Shown here: positions 24,500 through 35,049 of the stretch, piece by piece | How positions within the stretch are numbered: position 1 is the stretch's first letter | How the letters are laid out: every line of letters starts with the position of its first letter | Assembly: GCA_029931535.1 (NCBI GenBank) | Contig: JAQPZY010001689.1 | Location: forward strand, 647,501 to 711,500 | Direction: 5' to 3' | DNA from: Margaritifera margaritifera | Taxonomy: Eukaryota; Mollusca; Bivalvia; Unionida; Margaritiferidae | DNA: 64,000 bases | Made by a program: the position numbers and the translations under genes | Notes under the pieces: generated by a model | Told to the model about the DNA's origin: nothing | The model's input: only the letters and a program-made list of their open reading frames with translations | Database searches by the model: none

Positions 24500-25254
24500 T
24501 GTTATGTATGATGTTTATATAATATTATAAATATTTTGGGAAATTATAAATGTTTCTTCACTTTAATATTTGCTAAAATCTTAATGTTTATCAGGAAAAA
24601 CATGTTTAACTAGTGTCCTTGAATTAGGTTGTTTTGATCAATATGTTTTCTCAATTTGAAGGTCAAGATTGATTTTTGTTTACATGTAAAAATTCCATTA
24701 AGATGACTCATGTTCTAGAACATTCTGTCATGTGACCAATCTTTATATATACCATGTTTGGTGGACATTTATTCAGTTTTGACATTACCATCAGTCTTGT
24801 AAAGAGCTATTACAGTTGTGAAAATTCATTCCAAATTCTAAGAGAGGAATTATTTTAAATATTCATTGGATTATAACAGTGCTCACAAACTTTTGGATTT
24901 TGGATTTTTAATTGATGATTTTGGAATTTAAGTGAACTTATTCAGAGATATTTTGGAATACTTCATTTTGACATCAGCACATCAAGATTACTAGTACATC
25001 AGGACTTTGGAGACCATTAGCACATCATAACATTCAAGGACACAGCCGTGAATTCGGAACATTCTATATTTAGGACTTGTGATTAGAACAATCATTCTTA
25101 TTGGATTATTAGGATTTCAAAACACATTACTGTAAGTGACTTTTTGATTTTTCATTTTAATTATCTAGTAATAAATTGCTTGTTGATTTTTTACTTGATT
25201 TGTTGGTTTCACTTTCTTTCTGTTACATTTTTCTTAGACCATAGAGTCGTAACA
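24500..25254 (+). repeat. 5' long terminal repeat
   Basis: 755 bp, TG...CA ends. It should hold the promoter; a TATATATA stretch near 24744 is a candidate TATA box about 250 bp into the LTR. It differs from the 3' LTR at seven positions, four of them clustered in the part around 25014-25099. Confidence 0.95.
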
Positions 25255-25290
25255 GAAATTAGGGGCTCGTCTTCTGGGATCTGAATTTCT
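25255..25290 (+). promoter_or_regulatory. leader just after the 5' LTR, candidate primer-binding site
   Basis: The sequence GGGGCTCGTCTTCTGGGAT follows the LTR after nine bases. Primer-binding sites lie in this place, but I could not match it to a particular tRNA 3' end, so this is positional only. Confidence 0.35.
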
Positions 25291-25422
25291 TTAAAGCATA
25301 TTAGAGATATTAAAGTTATTTTTGAAATTCATATTGATTTTGTCTCGGAATTTTTTTTTTGTCTTTGGCAAAGATTTTTAAATAGAGAAATTTTTTTTGT
25401 GTGAAACCAACAAGCATTTACA

Positions 25423-26462
25423 ATGGCATCTAATGTTCAGAATTTCATTTCAAAACCTACCCAGGAGGGGTTAGAGTGCATGAGAAACGATGAGTTGCTC
25501 GAGCTTGCCAGAAAATACAGTCTATCTGAGGCAAAAGTATCATTGACAAAACAGGAAATAAAGATTATTTTAATTCAGTATTTAGTAGGTAAGGGAATTT
25601 TTGAAAATAGTGCTTTAAGTTTGAAGAGAAAGCCTGTATCTGGTTCTGACAGGAAATTAAGGGAATTAGAGTTAAAGAACCAGATGGATTTAGAATTGGC
25701 AAAGCTTCAGATTCAGAGAGAGAGAAAGAAGAGAGGCAGATACAGATGGAGAGAGAGAAAGAAGATAGGCGGATACAGATGGAGAGAGAGAAAGAAGAGA
25801 GGCAGATACAGATGGAGAGAGAGAAAGAAGATAGGCGGATACAGATGGAGAGAGAGAAAGAAGAGAGGCAGATGGAGAGAGAGAAAGAAGAGAGGCAGAT
25901 GGAGAGAGAGAAAGAAGAGAGGCAGATGGAGAGAGAGAGAGAGAAAGAAGATAGACAAATACAAATGCAGATGCAGATGCAAAGAGAAGAAAGGGAAAAG
26001 CAATTTAAGTTAAGAGAATTAGAACTGGCAAACAGAGTACACTCCAATCCTTTAAACACAAGTCCGGGTTTTGATGTTACTAGATATATTAGGTTAGTAC
26101 CCCCTTTGCAGGAAAAAGAAGTAGATAAATACTTTCTTCATTTCGAGAAAATAGCTGAAAACTTGAAATGGCCCAGAGAGCATTGGACTTTGTTATTACA
26201 AAGTGTACTTATTAGCAAAGCTCGTGAAGTCTACATTTCACTGTCAGTACAACAAAGCACTGATTATGATGTGGTTAAGGAGTACATCCTGAAAGCTTAT
26301 GAGTTGGTACCAGAGGCATATCGCAAAGGTTTAGGAATTGTAGAAAAGAAACTGGACAAACTCATGTCGAATTTGCAAGGGATAAAGAACAACTATTTGA
26401 TAGGTGGTGCTCAGCCAAGAAAGTTGATCAAGCTTATGATAACCTCAGACAGCTCGTATTAA
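25423..26462 (+). pseudogene. gag: gag, N-terminal and middle part, frameshifted
   Basis: Gag forms the particle of the retrotransposon. The frame opens at 25423 (ATG after an A-rich leader). It then runs into a GA-rich internal repeat (about 25710-25960) that encodes a charged, probably coiled-coil segment of the type EREKEDRRIQM. Within this repeat the frame that leads on to the rest of gag is a different one (25746-26462), so a small length change in the GA run has split the gene. The second piece contains the capsid-like part, with VDKYFLHFEKIAENLKWP and WTLLLQSVLISKAREVYISL, resembling the SCAN-like capsid of Gypsy/retroviral gag. A further frameshift near 26335 moves the reading to the frame used by the next segment, leaving this one to end at 26462. 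Confidence 0.85.
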
Positions 26463-27952
26463 TTGAAGAGTTCAAGAGGTGCATCCATAGTGATGTTAAA
26501 ACCTATCTTGACGAGCAGAATGTGGAAACTTTGGAAAATGCTGCTCGTATGGCTGATGATTATTCCTTGACTCACAAAATTTCATTTGGCAATAAATCGT
26601 CCTCTCAGCAGTTTTCTGGTAAAAAACCATTTCAATCTCATTCGAGTACTTCCAAATTTCACAACAGCACAACTGTCAGGAATCAAACATCTGATAAGAC
26701 TGATCAGAAATCCTTATCTCTTCCTACGTGCACTTATTGTAAAACGAAAGGGCACGTTATTTCTGATTGCTTCAAGTTGAAAAATAAGCAACAGAGTAAA
26801 GACAGAGCTTTTCCAAATGCTCTTATTTCTACGAGGTCAAGGTCACGGTCTTGTATTGAAAGCAATACATTTGTTGGGTCAAACAAACCCCAGTCTGATT
26901 CTATTTTGGAGGCTTATGAACCATTCATGTCAGAAGGTTCTATATCACTTATTGGTGATTCTGCCAAACCTATCGCAATTAAAATATTAAGGGACACTGG
27001 AGCTTCTCAGAGTCTTTTATTATCAGGTACTTTGCCTTTGTCTGAGGAGTCTTCTTCAAGTGAAAGTGTTCTTGTTCAGGGAGTTGAGTGCGGCTTTGTA
27101 AATGTTCCTCTTCATTGTGCAAATTTGGCATCAGACTTAGTTTCTGGACCTGTGACTGTTGGGGCAGTGACTTCTTTACCCATAGAGGGTGTTCATTTAT
27201 TACTAGGCAATGACCTAGCTGGAAATAAGGTTGTGGTTAATCCACTTGTAACTGACAAGCCTTGTTTGGATCAGAAAGTTGATCCTGTCGAAACTGAAAA
27301 CCCTGATTTGTACCCTGCTTGTGCAGTTACTAGAGCTATGGCAAAAAGAGCTCTTGAGAGTGATGTTGATCAGGATATTATTCCTTTAGCTGACACATGT
27401 ATTGGTCAGTCTTTTGATGAGGTCACTTTTTCCTCAGGTATTGATCAATCAAATGGTATTGATCACAGTGATCCTCTTTTGGCAACTCATTCTCTTTGTT
27501 CTAATCAGGATGACAAACGACAATCCCTTGTCGTTGAACAGGAGCAAGATCCCGAGATATCTTGTTTGTTTCAGAGGGCTATTAGTGAAACTGAAGCCAC
27601 ACAAGTTCCAGTGTGTTACTTTGTGAAAAATGGGGTCATTATGAGGAAATGGAGACCACCTGATGTACCCGCTGGTGACGAGTGGTCAGTGAGCTATCAA
27701 ATTGTTGTTCCTAAGTCATATCGACAGGAAATTCTTAATTTAGCCCATGAAACTCCTTTGGCTGGTCATTTAGGAGTTCGTAAGACTTATCACAAGATCT
27801 TGAATAATTTTTATTGGCCGAAACTCAAAAGTGATGTTTCTAAATACTGCAGATCTTGTCACACTTGTCAAATGGTAGGAAACCCAATCAGAAGATACCT
27901 AAGGCTCATCTGCAACCTATTACTGCATTTGATGAACCATTTAGTAGAATAA
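26335..27952 (+). pseudogene. gag C-terminus, zinc knuckle, protease and integrase zinc domain
   Basis: This frame continues the capsid end (pieces such as CIHSDVKTYLDEQNVETL). It then has a CCHC zinc knuckle, C-x2-C-x4-H-x4-C at 26729-26770, which binds RNA. Next comes an aspartic protease with the active-site DTGA at 26993-27004, followed by a long acidic linker. Last is the integrase HHCC zinc domain: H at 27746, H at 27767, C at 27848 or 27857, and C at 27866. So gag and pol share one frame here, with no separate pol start. A one-base frameshift close to 27880 throws the frame into an early stop at 27952, while the integrase core goes on in the neighbouring frame. Confidence 0.88.
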
Positions 27953-28635
27953 TAGTAGACTGTGTTGGTCCTTTACTTAAAACCAAGTTAGGCAACCAAT
28001 ACTTGTTGACCATCATGTGTGCATCTACAAGATTTCCAGAAGCAATTCCTCTGAGAAATATAAAAACTAAAACTATTGTGAAAGCTTTGGTGAAGTTTTT
28101 TACACTTGTTGGCCTTCCCAAATCTGTTCAGTCAGATCAAGGGTCAAATTTTATGTCTGGAATTTTCCAACAAGTTATGCATGAATTAGGCATCCAACAG
28201 TTTAAATCTTCTGCCTATCACCCTGAAAGTCAAGGTGCTTTGGAAAGATTTCATCAAACTTTGAAGAATATGATTCGATCATATTGCTTTGATACAGAAA
28301 AGGATTGGGATGAGGGTGTTCATTTGTTGTTGTTTGCTGTTAGGGAATCAGTTCAAGAGTCGTTGGGTTTTAGTCCCTTTGAACTAGTTTTTGGTCATAC
28401 TGTCCGTGGACCACTGAAATTATTGAAAGAGAAACTTCTTTCAAATGAAGATTCAAAGATTAATCTTCTTGATTATGTCTCTGATTTCAAATACAAGTTG
28501 TCAAAGGCCTGTGAAGTAGCAAGAACTAATCTTCACACTACCCAGTCAAAAATGAAATTAAGGTATGACAGAAATTCACAGGAAAGGAGTTTTAAACCTG
28601 GTGACAAAGTTCTGGCTCTCTTTTCCATACCTTAG
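27856..28635 (+). pseudogene. pol: pol: integrase core, ending at an in-frame TAG
   Basis: Catalytic integrase domain. The three acidic residues are D at 27958 (in IIVDCVG), D at 28135 (in SDQGSNF) and E at 28243 (in GALERFH). The last two are 35 residues apart, as in the DD35E type. The C-terminal part contains LRYDRNSQERSFKPGDKVL, a typical Gypsy integrase end. The frame stops at a TAG (28633-28635) directly after FSIP. The reading continues in the same frame with NPLQAKLYGPYTVEKKVNDL, a common linker in Gypsy integrases, so the stop sits inside the domain. The start at 27856 is arbitrary; the real start lies upstream beyond the frameshift near 27880. Confidence 0.9.
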
Positions 28636-28653
28636 AATCCTCTTCAGGCTAAA

Positions 28654-30321
28654 TTGTATGGTCCTTATACCGTTGAAAAGAAAGTAAATGACTTAAATTA
28701 TATCATTAACACTCCTGGGAGACGGAAACAGAAACAACTTTGTCATATAAATATGTTAAAGGAATATTTTGACAGAGATAGTCCAGCTAATTATTCAGTT
28801 AATTTAGTTGTACCTGTCCCACACAGTGAAGATATCAACGATGGAGTACAATCAGACTATAGTGACTCTGGTATAACCAATCTTCGGAATTCAGAAATAT
28901 TGAACAACCTAGACCAGAAACTTTCACATCTACAACAACAGGAAAGAAATGAACTAAAACAGCTATTACATGAATATGAGCACTTGTTTCCTGATGTTCC
29001 AACACGAACAAGTAAAATTTATCATGACGTTGACGTTGTAGATTCTGCGCCTGTGAAACAGCATCCTTATAGGATGAATCCTCTCAAACAGAACTATCTG
29101 AAGAAAGAAATTCAGTATTTACTGGAGAATGATTTCATAGAACCAAGTAAAAGTAACTGGAGTTCACCATGTATTCTTGTTCCCAAGCCAGATAATACAT
29201 TCCCTATGTGTACTGACTATAGAAAAGTCAACAGTGTCACCAAAACTGATTCATTTCCAATCCCAAGAATGGACGATTGCATTGATAAAATTGGAAATGC
29301 GGAATATGTTACCAAGTTTGACCTTTTAAAAGGATTCTGGCAAATTCCACTGACGGAAAGGGCAAAAGAAATTTCAGCATTTGCAACTCCAGATGGACTT
29401 TATCAATATAAAGTCATGCCGTTTGGAATGAAAAATTCGCCTGCAACGTTTCAACGTCTGATGAACATGATAACATTTGGTCTTGATAATTGTGACGCTT
29501 ATATCGATGACGTTATTATCTACAACAACACCTGGGAAGATCATTTGGAAACCATTCGAAAATTCTTCGATCGACTCAGCGATGCGAATCTGACAATTAA
29601 TTTGAGCAAAAGTGAGTTTTGCCATGCTTGTGTCACATTTTTAGGACATATTGTGGGACAAGGTCAAGTTAAACCTATAGAAGCTAAGGTCAAAGCTATC
29701 TCTGAATTTCAAGTTCCAATTTGTAAAAAGCAACTGATGCGATTTCTAGGTATGGCTGGATATTATCGGAAATTTTGTTCCAATTTTTCCAAAATTGCTG
29801 AACCTTTGACAAGTTTATTGAGTAAGAAAACCAAATTTCATTGGTCTGACAAGTGTCAGGAATCTTTTGACAAGTTAAAGGCCATGCTTAAGAATGCACC
29901 AGTTCTTTCTGCACCAAATTTTAGCCAATCATTTAAATTATCTGTTGATGCAAGTGATGTAGGGGTTGGTGGAGTATTGATTCAGGAAGACAAAAGTGGT
30001 GTGGATCACCCTGTGTGTTATTTTTCTAAAAAACTAAACAAGCACCAGAAAAATTATTCCACAATTGAGAAGGAATGTTTGGCTTTGATATTGGCTTTAC
30101 AGCATTTTGAAGTGTATGTTACCTCAGCTCTTTCTCCAATTATTGTGTACAGTGATCACAATCCCCTTACTTTCATCAACAAAATGAAAGATAAAAATCG
30201 GAGATTGTTGAGATGGAGTTTGATATTGCAAGAATATAACATTGACATTAGACACATCAGGGGAAAAGACAATGTGATTGCAGATGCACTTTCACGTGCC
30301 TCGAAATGTAATATTGCTTGA
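28654..30321 (+). CDS. pol: pol: reverse transcriptase and RNase H
   Basis: 555 codons open, in the same frame as the integrase piece. After the integrase tail (residues 1-40) and a linker comes the reverse transcriptase. It shows DYRKVNSVTKTDSFPIPR, FDLLKGFWQIPL, MPFGMKNSPATFQR and the catalytic YIDD at 29500-29511. The RNase H domain follows, with LSVDASDVGVGGVL, STIEKECLALILAL, VYSDHNPL and the end RGKDNVIADALSR. All expected catalytic acidic residues are visible. It copies the element's RNA into DNA. The stop at 30319-30321 lies about 120 bp before the 3' LTR, leaving no room for an env gene. As part of a broken polyprotein it is unlikely to be made alone, although the domain itself looks intact. 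Confidence 0.93.
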   Translation: MYGPYTVEKKVNDLNYIINTPGRRKQKQLCHINMLKEYFDRDSPANYSVNLVVPVPHSEDINDGVQSDYSDSGITNLRNSEILNNLDQKLSHLQQQERNELKQLLHEYEHLFPDVPTRTSKIYHDVDVVDSAPVKQHPYRMNPLKQNYLKKEIQYLLENDFIEPSKSNWSSPCILVPKPDNTFPMCTDYRKVNSVTKTDSFPIPRMDDCIDKIGNAEYVTKFDLLKGFWQIPLTERAKEISAFATPDGLYQYKVMPFGMKNSPATFQRLMNMITFGLDNCDAYIDDVIIYNNTWEDHLETIRKFFDRLSDANLTINLSKSEFCHACVTFLGHIVGQGQVKPIEAKVKAISEFQVPICKKQLMRFLGMAGYYRKFCSNFSKIAEPLTSLLSKKTKFHWSDKCQESFDKLKAMLKNAPVLSAPNFSQSFKLSVDASDVGVGGVLIQEDKSGVDHPVCYFSKKLNKHQKNYSTIEKECLALILALQHFEVYVTSALSPIIVYSDHNPLTFINKMKDKNRRLLRWSLILQEYNIDIRHIRGKDNVIADALSRASKCNIA

Positions 30322-30432
30322 TGTAATTAAGTCCAGTATCATAAAACATGTTCTTATGTAATTTTGGTTATTGTAGTATTAGATGTATATTCAAAAGAAA
30401 GCTTTATTATATAAATCTTTCTTTTTCTTTAT

Positions 30433-30441
30433 GAGGGGAGG
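30433..30441 (+). other. polypurine tract of the LTR element
   Basis: GAGGGGAGG lies directly next to the 3' LTR start at 30442, where plus-strand DNA synthesis is primed. Confidence 0.85.
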
Positions 30442-31196
30442 TGTTATGTATGATGTTTATATAATATTATAAATATTTTGGGAAATTATAAATGTTTCTT
30501 CACTTTAATATTTGCTAAAATCTTAATGTTTATCAGGATAAACATGTTTAACTAGTGTCCTTGAATTAGGTTGTTTTGATCAATATGTTTTCTCAATTTG
30601 AAGGTCAAGATTGATTTTTGTTTACAAGTAAAAATTCCATTAAGATGACTCATGTTCTAGAACATTCTGTCATGTGACCAATCTTTATATATACCATGTT
30701 TGGTGGACATTTATTCAGTTTTGACATTACCATCAGTCTTGTAAAGAGCTATTACAGTTGTGAAAATTCATTCCAAATTCTAAGAGATGAATTATTTTAA
30801 ATATTCATTGGATTATAACAGTGCTCACAAACTTTTGGATTTTGGATTTTTAATTGATGATTTTGGAATTTAAGTGAACTTATTCAGAGATATTTTGGAA
30901 TACTTCATTTTGACATCAGCACATCAAGATTACTAGTACATCAGGACTTTGGAGACCTTTGGCACATAATAACATTCAAGGACACAGCCGTGAATTCGGA
31001 ACATTCTATATTTAGGACTTGTGATTAGAACAATCATTCTTTTTGGATTATTAGGATTTCAAAACACATTACTGTAAGTGACTTTTTGATTTTTCATTTT
31101 AATTATCTAGTAATAAATTGCTTGTTGATTTTTTACTTGATTTGTTGGTTTCACTTTCTTTCTGTTACATTTTTCTTAGACCATAGAGTCGTAACA
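30442..31196 (+). repeat. 3' long terminal repeat
   Basis: 755 bp, near-identical to 24500-25254. Differences seen by eye: aaaaac/ataaac, catg/caag, gagg/gatg, three in the cattagcacatc block and one in cttatt. Confidence 0.95.
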
Positions 31197-31200
31197 GTAT
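31197..31200. other. target-site duplication, right copy
   Basis: GTAT directly after the terminal CA of the 3' LTR, matching 24496-24499. Confidence 0.85.
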
Positions 31201-32707
31201 ATTAATATAAGTCTGGTTTTCTTCAATATGGTAGATCTGTATAGATATATTAGATCTTTTCCTGCTCTGTTTCTATCTAGATGAAGAGTTAAAGAAATTA
31301 ACATTTAAAAACTCATAATGAGTATTATCATAAACATAATTTCACATTTTGTTTGTACTGCATCAGAAAGCATATGTAATATTCCTTCAATATGTGAAAC
31401 AGTCTTGCTATTTAGCAAACGGGATCTATGATAAAATTTTCTCCTTTCTAAGTGGTATTCCACATTTACATCAATAAATCTTTCTTGTATTGTGATTGAT
31501 ACATTCATTTGTACTTTTACTGTTTGCATTAGATCTCCTAATCTGAATTCCGGTAATTTGTTTTGGTTGCTTGGATACTTGTTTCAAAATTATTTCTAAT
31601 TAGTTGTTTACTTATACTCACAGTTTCATATACGTAGCCATCAAGCTATTTTACATCATGTGTTGTATCAAATACAAATTGATTGACATTGTGATTACAA
31701 GCATCAGCTACACTCTGTCCAAAGACCTTTCTTTTGTAAGCTTTCTCAGTCCTCTTTTCAGTTCATGATATAATTCTTTTTGCTCCCATCACCCATTTGT
31801 TCTAGCTTTATTCTGTTCAATTAAAGTTAACAAGATGGGAATACTTTTAAATAGAGTAGTTAGCTGGTACCTCCCATCTTTTTCTTTAATTAACACCAAT
31901 TAAAATTTTACTAAAGCATACTCAATATAATAAATTTCTGCGTACTAAATATTGTTATTTGTTCCTTTTGATATAAATTTTTTATCCTGTTTGGGTGTCT
32001 CTAAAAATCTAATAAAGTCGTGTTAAAAAATGAATATATGCTAACAAATCAAGAATATAATTTTTACTATCAACATATTTTATGTTTTTAGCTCCTGTTG
32101 ATTGTATAGTTAACCAATTGACTCTAAAGAAGTATAATAACAAGTTTATTATTGTTGTTTTACAGGTTTTAAACAGATTTCTGCATTTTTATTTCTTAGC
32201 TGATAGTATAAATATTTTGTTTTTTAATCCCGGAGGTTGTGAGTTTGTATTAATTTCTGTAAACATTTTTACTCCATTCAACCCTCTAAAAAGTTTCATT
32301 TTGTTATCCTCATGTACAAATGTTGGGGGTTTTTTGCCATCACAAAATACTGATACAATATTATGAAAGTTTTGTTTACTAACTATTTTACTCTCCATTT
32401 TAAACCAAATAAATTATTTTCAATAAGTACTGTATTTTAAGACTGATAAAGCTACTGTGTTTGTTAGTGATAATAATATTGAGGACGATGGATTTTAGTT
32501 TAATACGAAATTTTAAGGATACATTTATTATTCTTGTACCAAAAAAGCCTCAGTTGACAATATAAAAAAGACTAAATTATGAACATATTATTTATGTCAT
32601 TTTATAAAATAGATCAAAATTAAGTAACTACTTGTTTTAAATTTTGTCTGAATGAGTTTGGGGCTATAAAAAGATCTACAAGCCTTGATGAAAGGGTAAA
32701 ACAACAA
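31201..32707 (-). other. right flank of the LTR element with coding-like fragments
   Basis: AT-rich. Minus-strand frames at 31529-31305 (with VSITIQERFIDVNVEYHLER) and 32398-32189 (with NKMKLFRGLNGVKMFTEINT) look like decayed coding sequence. They were not recognised. They lie on the same strand as the fragment left of the LTR element. Confidence 0.3.
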
Positions 32708-32945
32708 GTAAACGGTCTGCAATGGTATAGCACTGAATGCATTGCAGTGTAAATACTGATTAGAAAGTAAACGGTCTGCAATGGTAAAGCACTGAATACA
32801 TTGCAGTGTAAATACTGATTAGAAAAGTAAACGGTCTGCAATGGTAAAGCACTGAATACATTGCAGTGTAAATACTGATTAGAAAAGTAAACGGTCTGCA
32901 ATAGTAAAGCACTGAATACATTGCAGTGTAAATACTGATAAGTTT
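32708..32945. repeat. minisatellite, about 60-bp unit, four copies
   Basis: The unit starts GTAAACGGTCTGCAATGGTA and contains CATTGCAGTGTAAATACTGA. Copy starts at 32708, 32767, 32827 and 32887. Confidence 0.95.
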
Positions 32946-33129
32946 TGGAACTCTTTCTTTAGGAGAAGCGCAGTAGTTAGGAACAACATGCACAAGAAAA
33001 CCGTACGTGCGGAAATAGTGGAAGATCTTAGAAAACGAAATCCAGAAAACGAAATCTCACCTTTAATGAATACATCCCCAACCTCAATAATAGATGTGAA
33101 ATTGCACGACAGCCTTCTATTTACGAATA

Positions 33130-33634
33130 TATCCCCTCCTACATGGACTATATCCCCTCCTACATGGAATATATCCCCTCCTACATGGAATATATCCCCT
33201 CCTACATGGAATATATCCCCTCCTACATGGAATATATCCCCTCCTACATGGAATATATCCCCTCCTACATGGAATATATCCCCTCCTACATGGAATATAT
33301 CCCCTCCTACATGGAATATATCCCCTCCTACATGGAATATATCCCCTCCTACATGGACTATATCCCCTCCTACATGGACTATATCCCCTCCTACATGGAA
33401 TATATCCCCTCCTACATGGACTATATCCCCTCCTACATGGAATATATCCTCTCCTACATGGACTATATCCCCTCCTACATGGACTATATCCCCTCCTACA
33501 TGGAATATATCCCCTCCTACATGGACTATATCCCCTCCTACATGGAATATATCCCCTCCTACATGGAATATATCCCCTCCTACATGGAATATATCCCCTC
33601 CTACATGGAATATATCCCCTCCTACATGGACTAC
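33130..33634. repeat. minisatellite, 21-bp unit, 24 copies
   Basis: Units of 21 bp with core ATCCCCTCCTACATGGA, nearly perfect. They come in two versions, ending AAT or ACT. Since 21 is divisible by 3, both strands read open through the array: ISPPTWN/T on plus in one frame, YIPSYME/D in another, and HVGGDIF/V on minus. Confidence 0.95.
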
Positions 33635-35049
33635 ATCATTTATCGATAAAAACACCAACTATCTGTTATAAGCTCTGGGAAAATGTATTTTATTTCAACA
33701 TATCGTAAAAGAGAAAACTGTTCAGCATTAGAAGTGGGAGTGCAATGGTCAAATATGCATACATAGCTTTATAAGAACGCACAACGGGTATTTTACGAGC
33801 TAAAATCCCTGGTTACTTTCAAAATGTATTAGGTAACGTACGAAAACGGAAACGACAAATAGTCGCAGTCACAGCAGACACAATATAATGATAGTGGTAG
33901 GGGTAAAATTTAAAGGTGTAAGTACCATCATAACTGGATGCATAAAATGTCATAAGTTAAGTGGATATATCAAAATTTGGTAGAAGAAACATGAAAATAA
34001 CCTGTCATTGCGTGAGCATATGTACTATCACGTCGCGTCAGCTAAACTCAAACAGAATTAGGTTTTGTCAGTACGTCATGTTCATACATGGATACGACCA
34101 GCATATGTCTTTCTTTTGACGTATCAATTCACTGAGATTTAAATGACAAGAGCAATACAGTCATAACTGAATGAAACGAGATGTCGTTAAATGGATATCT
34201 AGGTACAGAGTCAATCTACTTATGCATCGCGTTCGACAAAACTTTTCTGCAACGATGTTTCAAAGATATTCACAAGGGGTAACTTACAATAAATCATGCA
34301 ATTTCAAACTTTTCTGCCACGATGTTTCAAAGGTATTCACATGGAGTAATTTACAATAAATCATGCAATTTCAAACTTTCTTTTTTCTTACATAAGGTTA
34401 AATACGATAGTGAAAAGCTTCTTTTTTTGGGGGACAATTCTAGTCTAAGAGAACAATTCTAATGTAAGATTGCATTATAGAAATGCAGAAGACTACAGTT
34501 GTCCCTAATATATGCAGGCTTCATTGTCGCGTGAAACTTTAGAAGTTATTAGTTCAATATAACACGTTATATTAAGAAATCTCTTTCTAGTCACAATGTA
34601 ACATCAGTGCATTAAAAATGGGATTGTCATATTTCTCCTGGGTGTTTTATGGCTGAACTTAATTAAGTCCCACATATATTTAAAAAAAATAGTGATTGTA
34701 AGATTAAACTACCGTGTGAGATGAATCTCTTGTTAGAACATTATATACCAAATATATGGAGCTCTTTGTATGTCGAGCATTTTGTGACATCTTGAGTTTT
34801 AAATGGATTGTAAAAAGTAAAATAAAAACAAAACACATAAAAAACGCTGCATTTTTGGACAAGAATGCATCTTCATTTTCGCACAAAACACAAAAATAAT
34901 GACCAGATATTTTTAGAAAAGTTAATAATATAATTAATTGTGCGAAAATTTAATAATTTGATGTTGCGCATAGAAATGTGCGAGGTATTCCGATTTTTGC
35001 GCGACTGTTATTCAAATTTTGCAAAGTGATTAGTATCCAAAGGACCTTA
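33635..35049. other. intron DNA, no gene seen
   Basis: AT-rich. It contains one tandem duplication (next entry) and otherwise nothing recognised. Confidence 0.5.
34237..34377. repeat. tandem duplication of about 71 bp
   Basis: Two copies of a unit beginning AAACTTTTCTGC and ending TAAATCATGCAATTTC, with a handful of differences. Confidence 0.9.

Larger units (their letters stand above)
24500..31196 (+). mobile_element. LTR retrotransposon, Gypsy superfamily, Gmr1-like domain order
   Basis: A complete 6.7-kb insertion. It has two 755-bp LTRs, each starting TGTTATG and ending GTAACA. The flanking GTAT is present at 24496-24499 and again at 31197-31200, and a purine tract precedes the 3' LTR. 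The internal region holds gag with a zinc knuckle, protease, integrase, then reverse transcriptase and RNase H. Integrase before RT is the order of Gmr1-like Gypsy elements rather than of typical Gypsy. The RT and integrase sequences are of Gypsy type, not Copia. The LTRs differ at seven positions in my reading (about 0.9%), so the insertion is young. Despite this, gag and pol are broken by three frameshifts and one stop. It lies antisense inside the GALNT intron. Confidence 0.93.

Noticed and set aside
30322..30441. An env gene after RNase H
   Set aside because: Only about 120 bp separate the pol stop from the polypurine tract and 3' LTR.
32879..33671. 259-codon and 227-codon frames on opposite strands
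   Set aside because: Both are readings of the 21-bp array, so neither has independent support.
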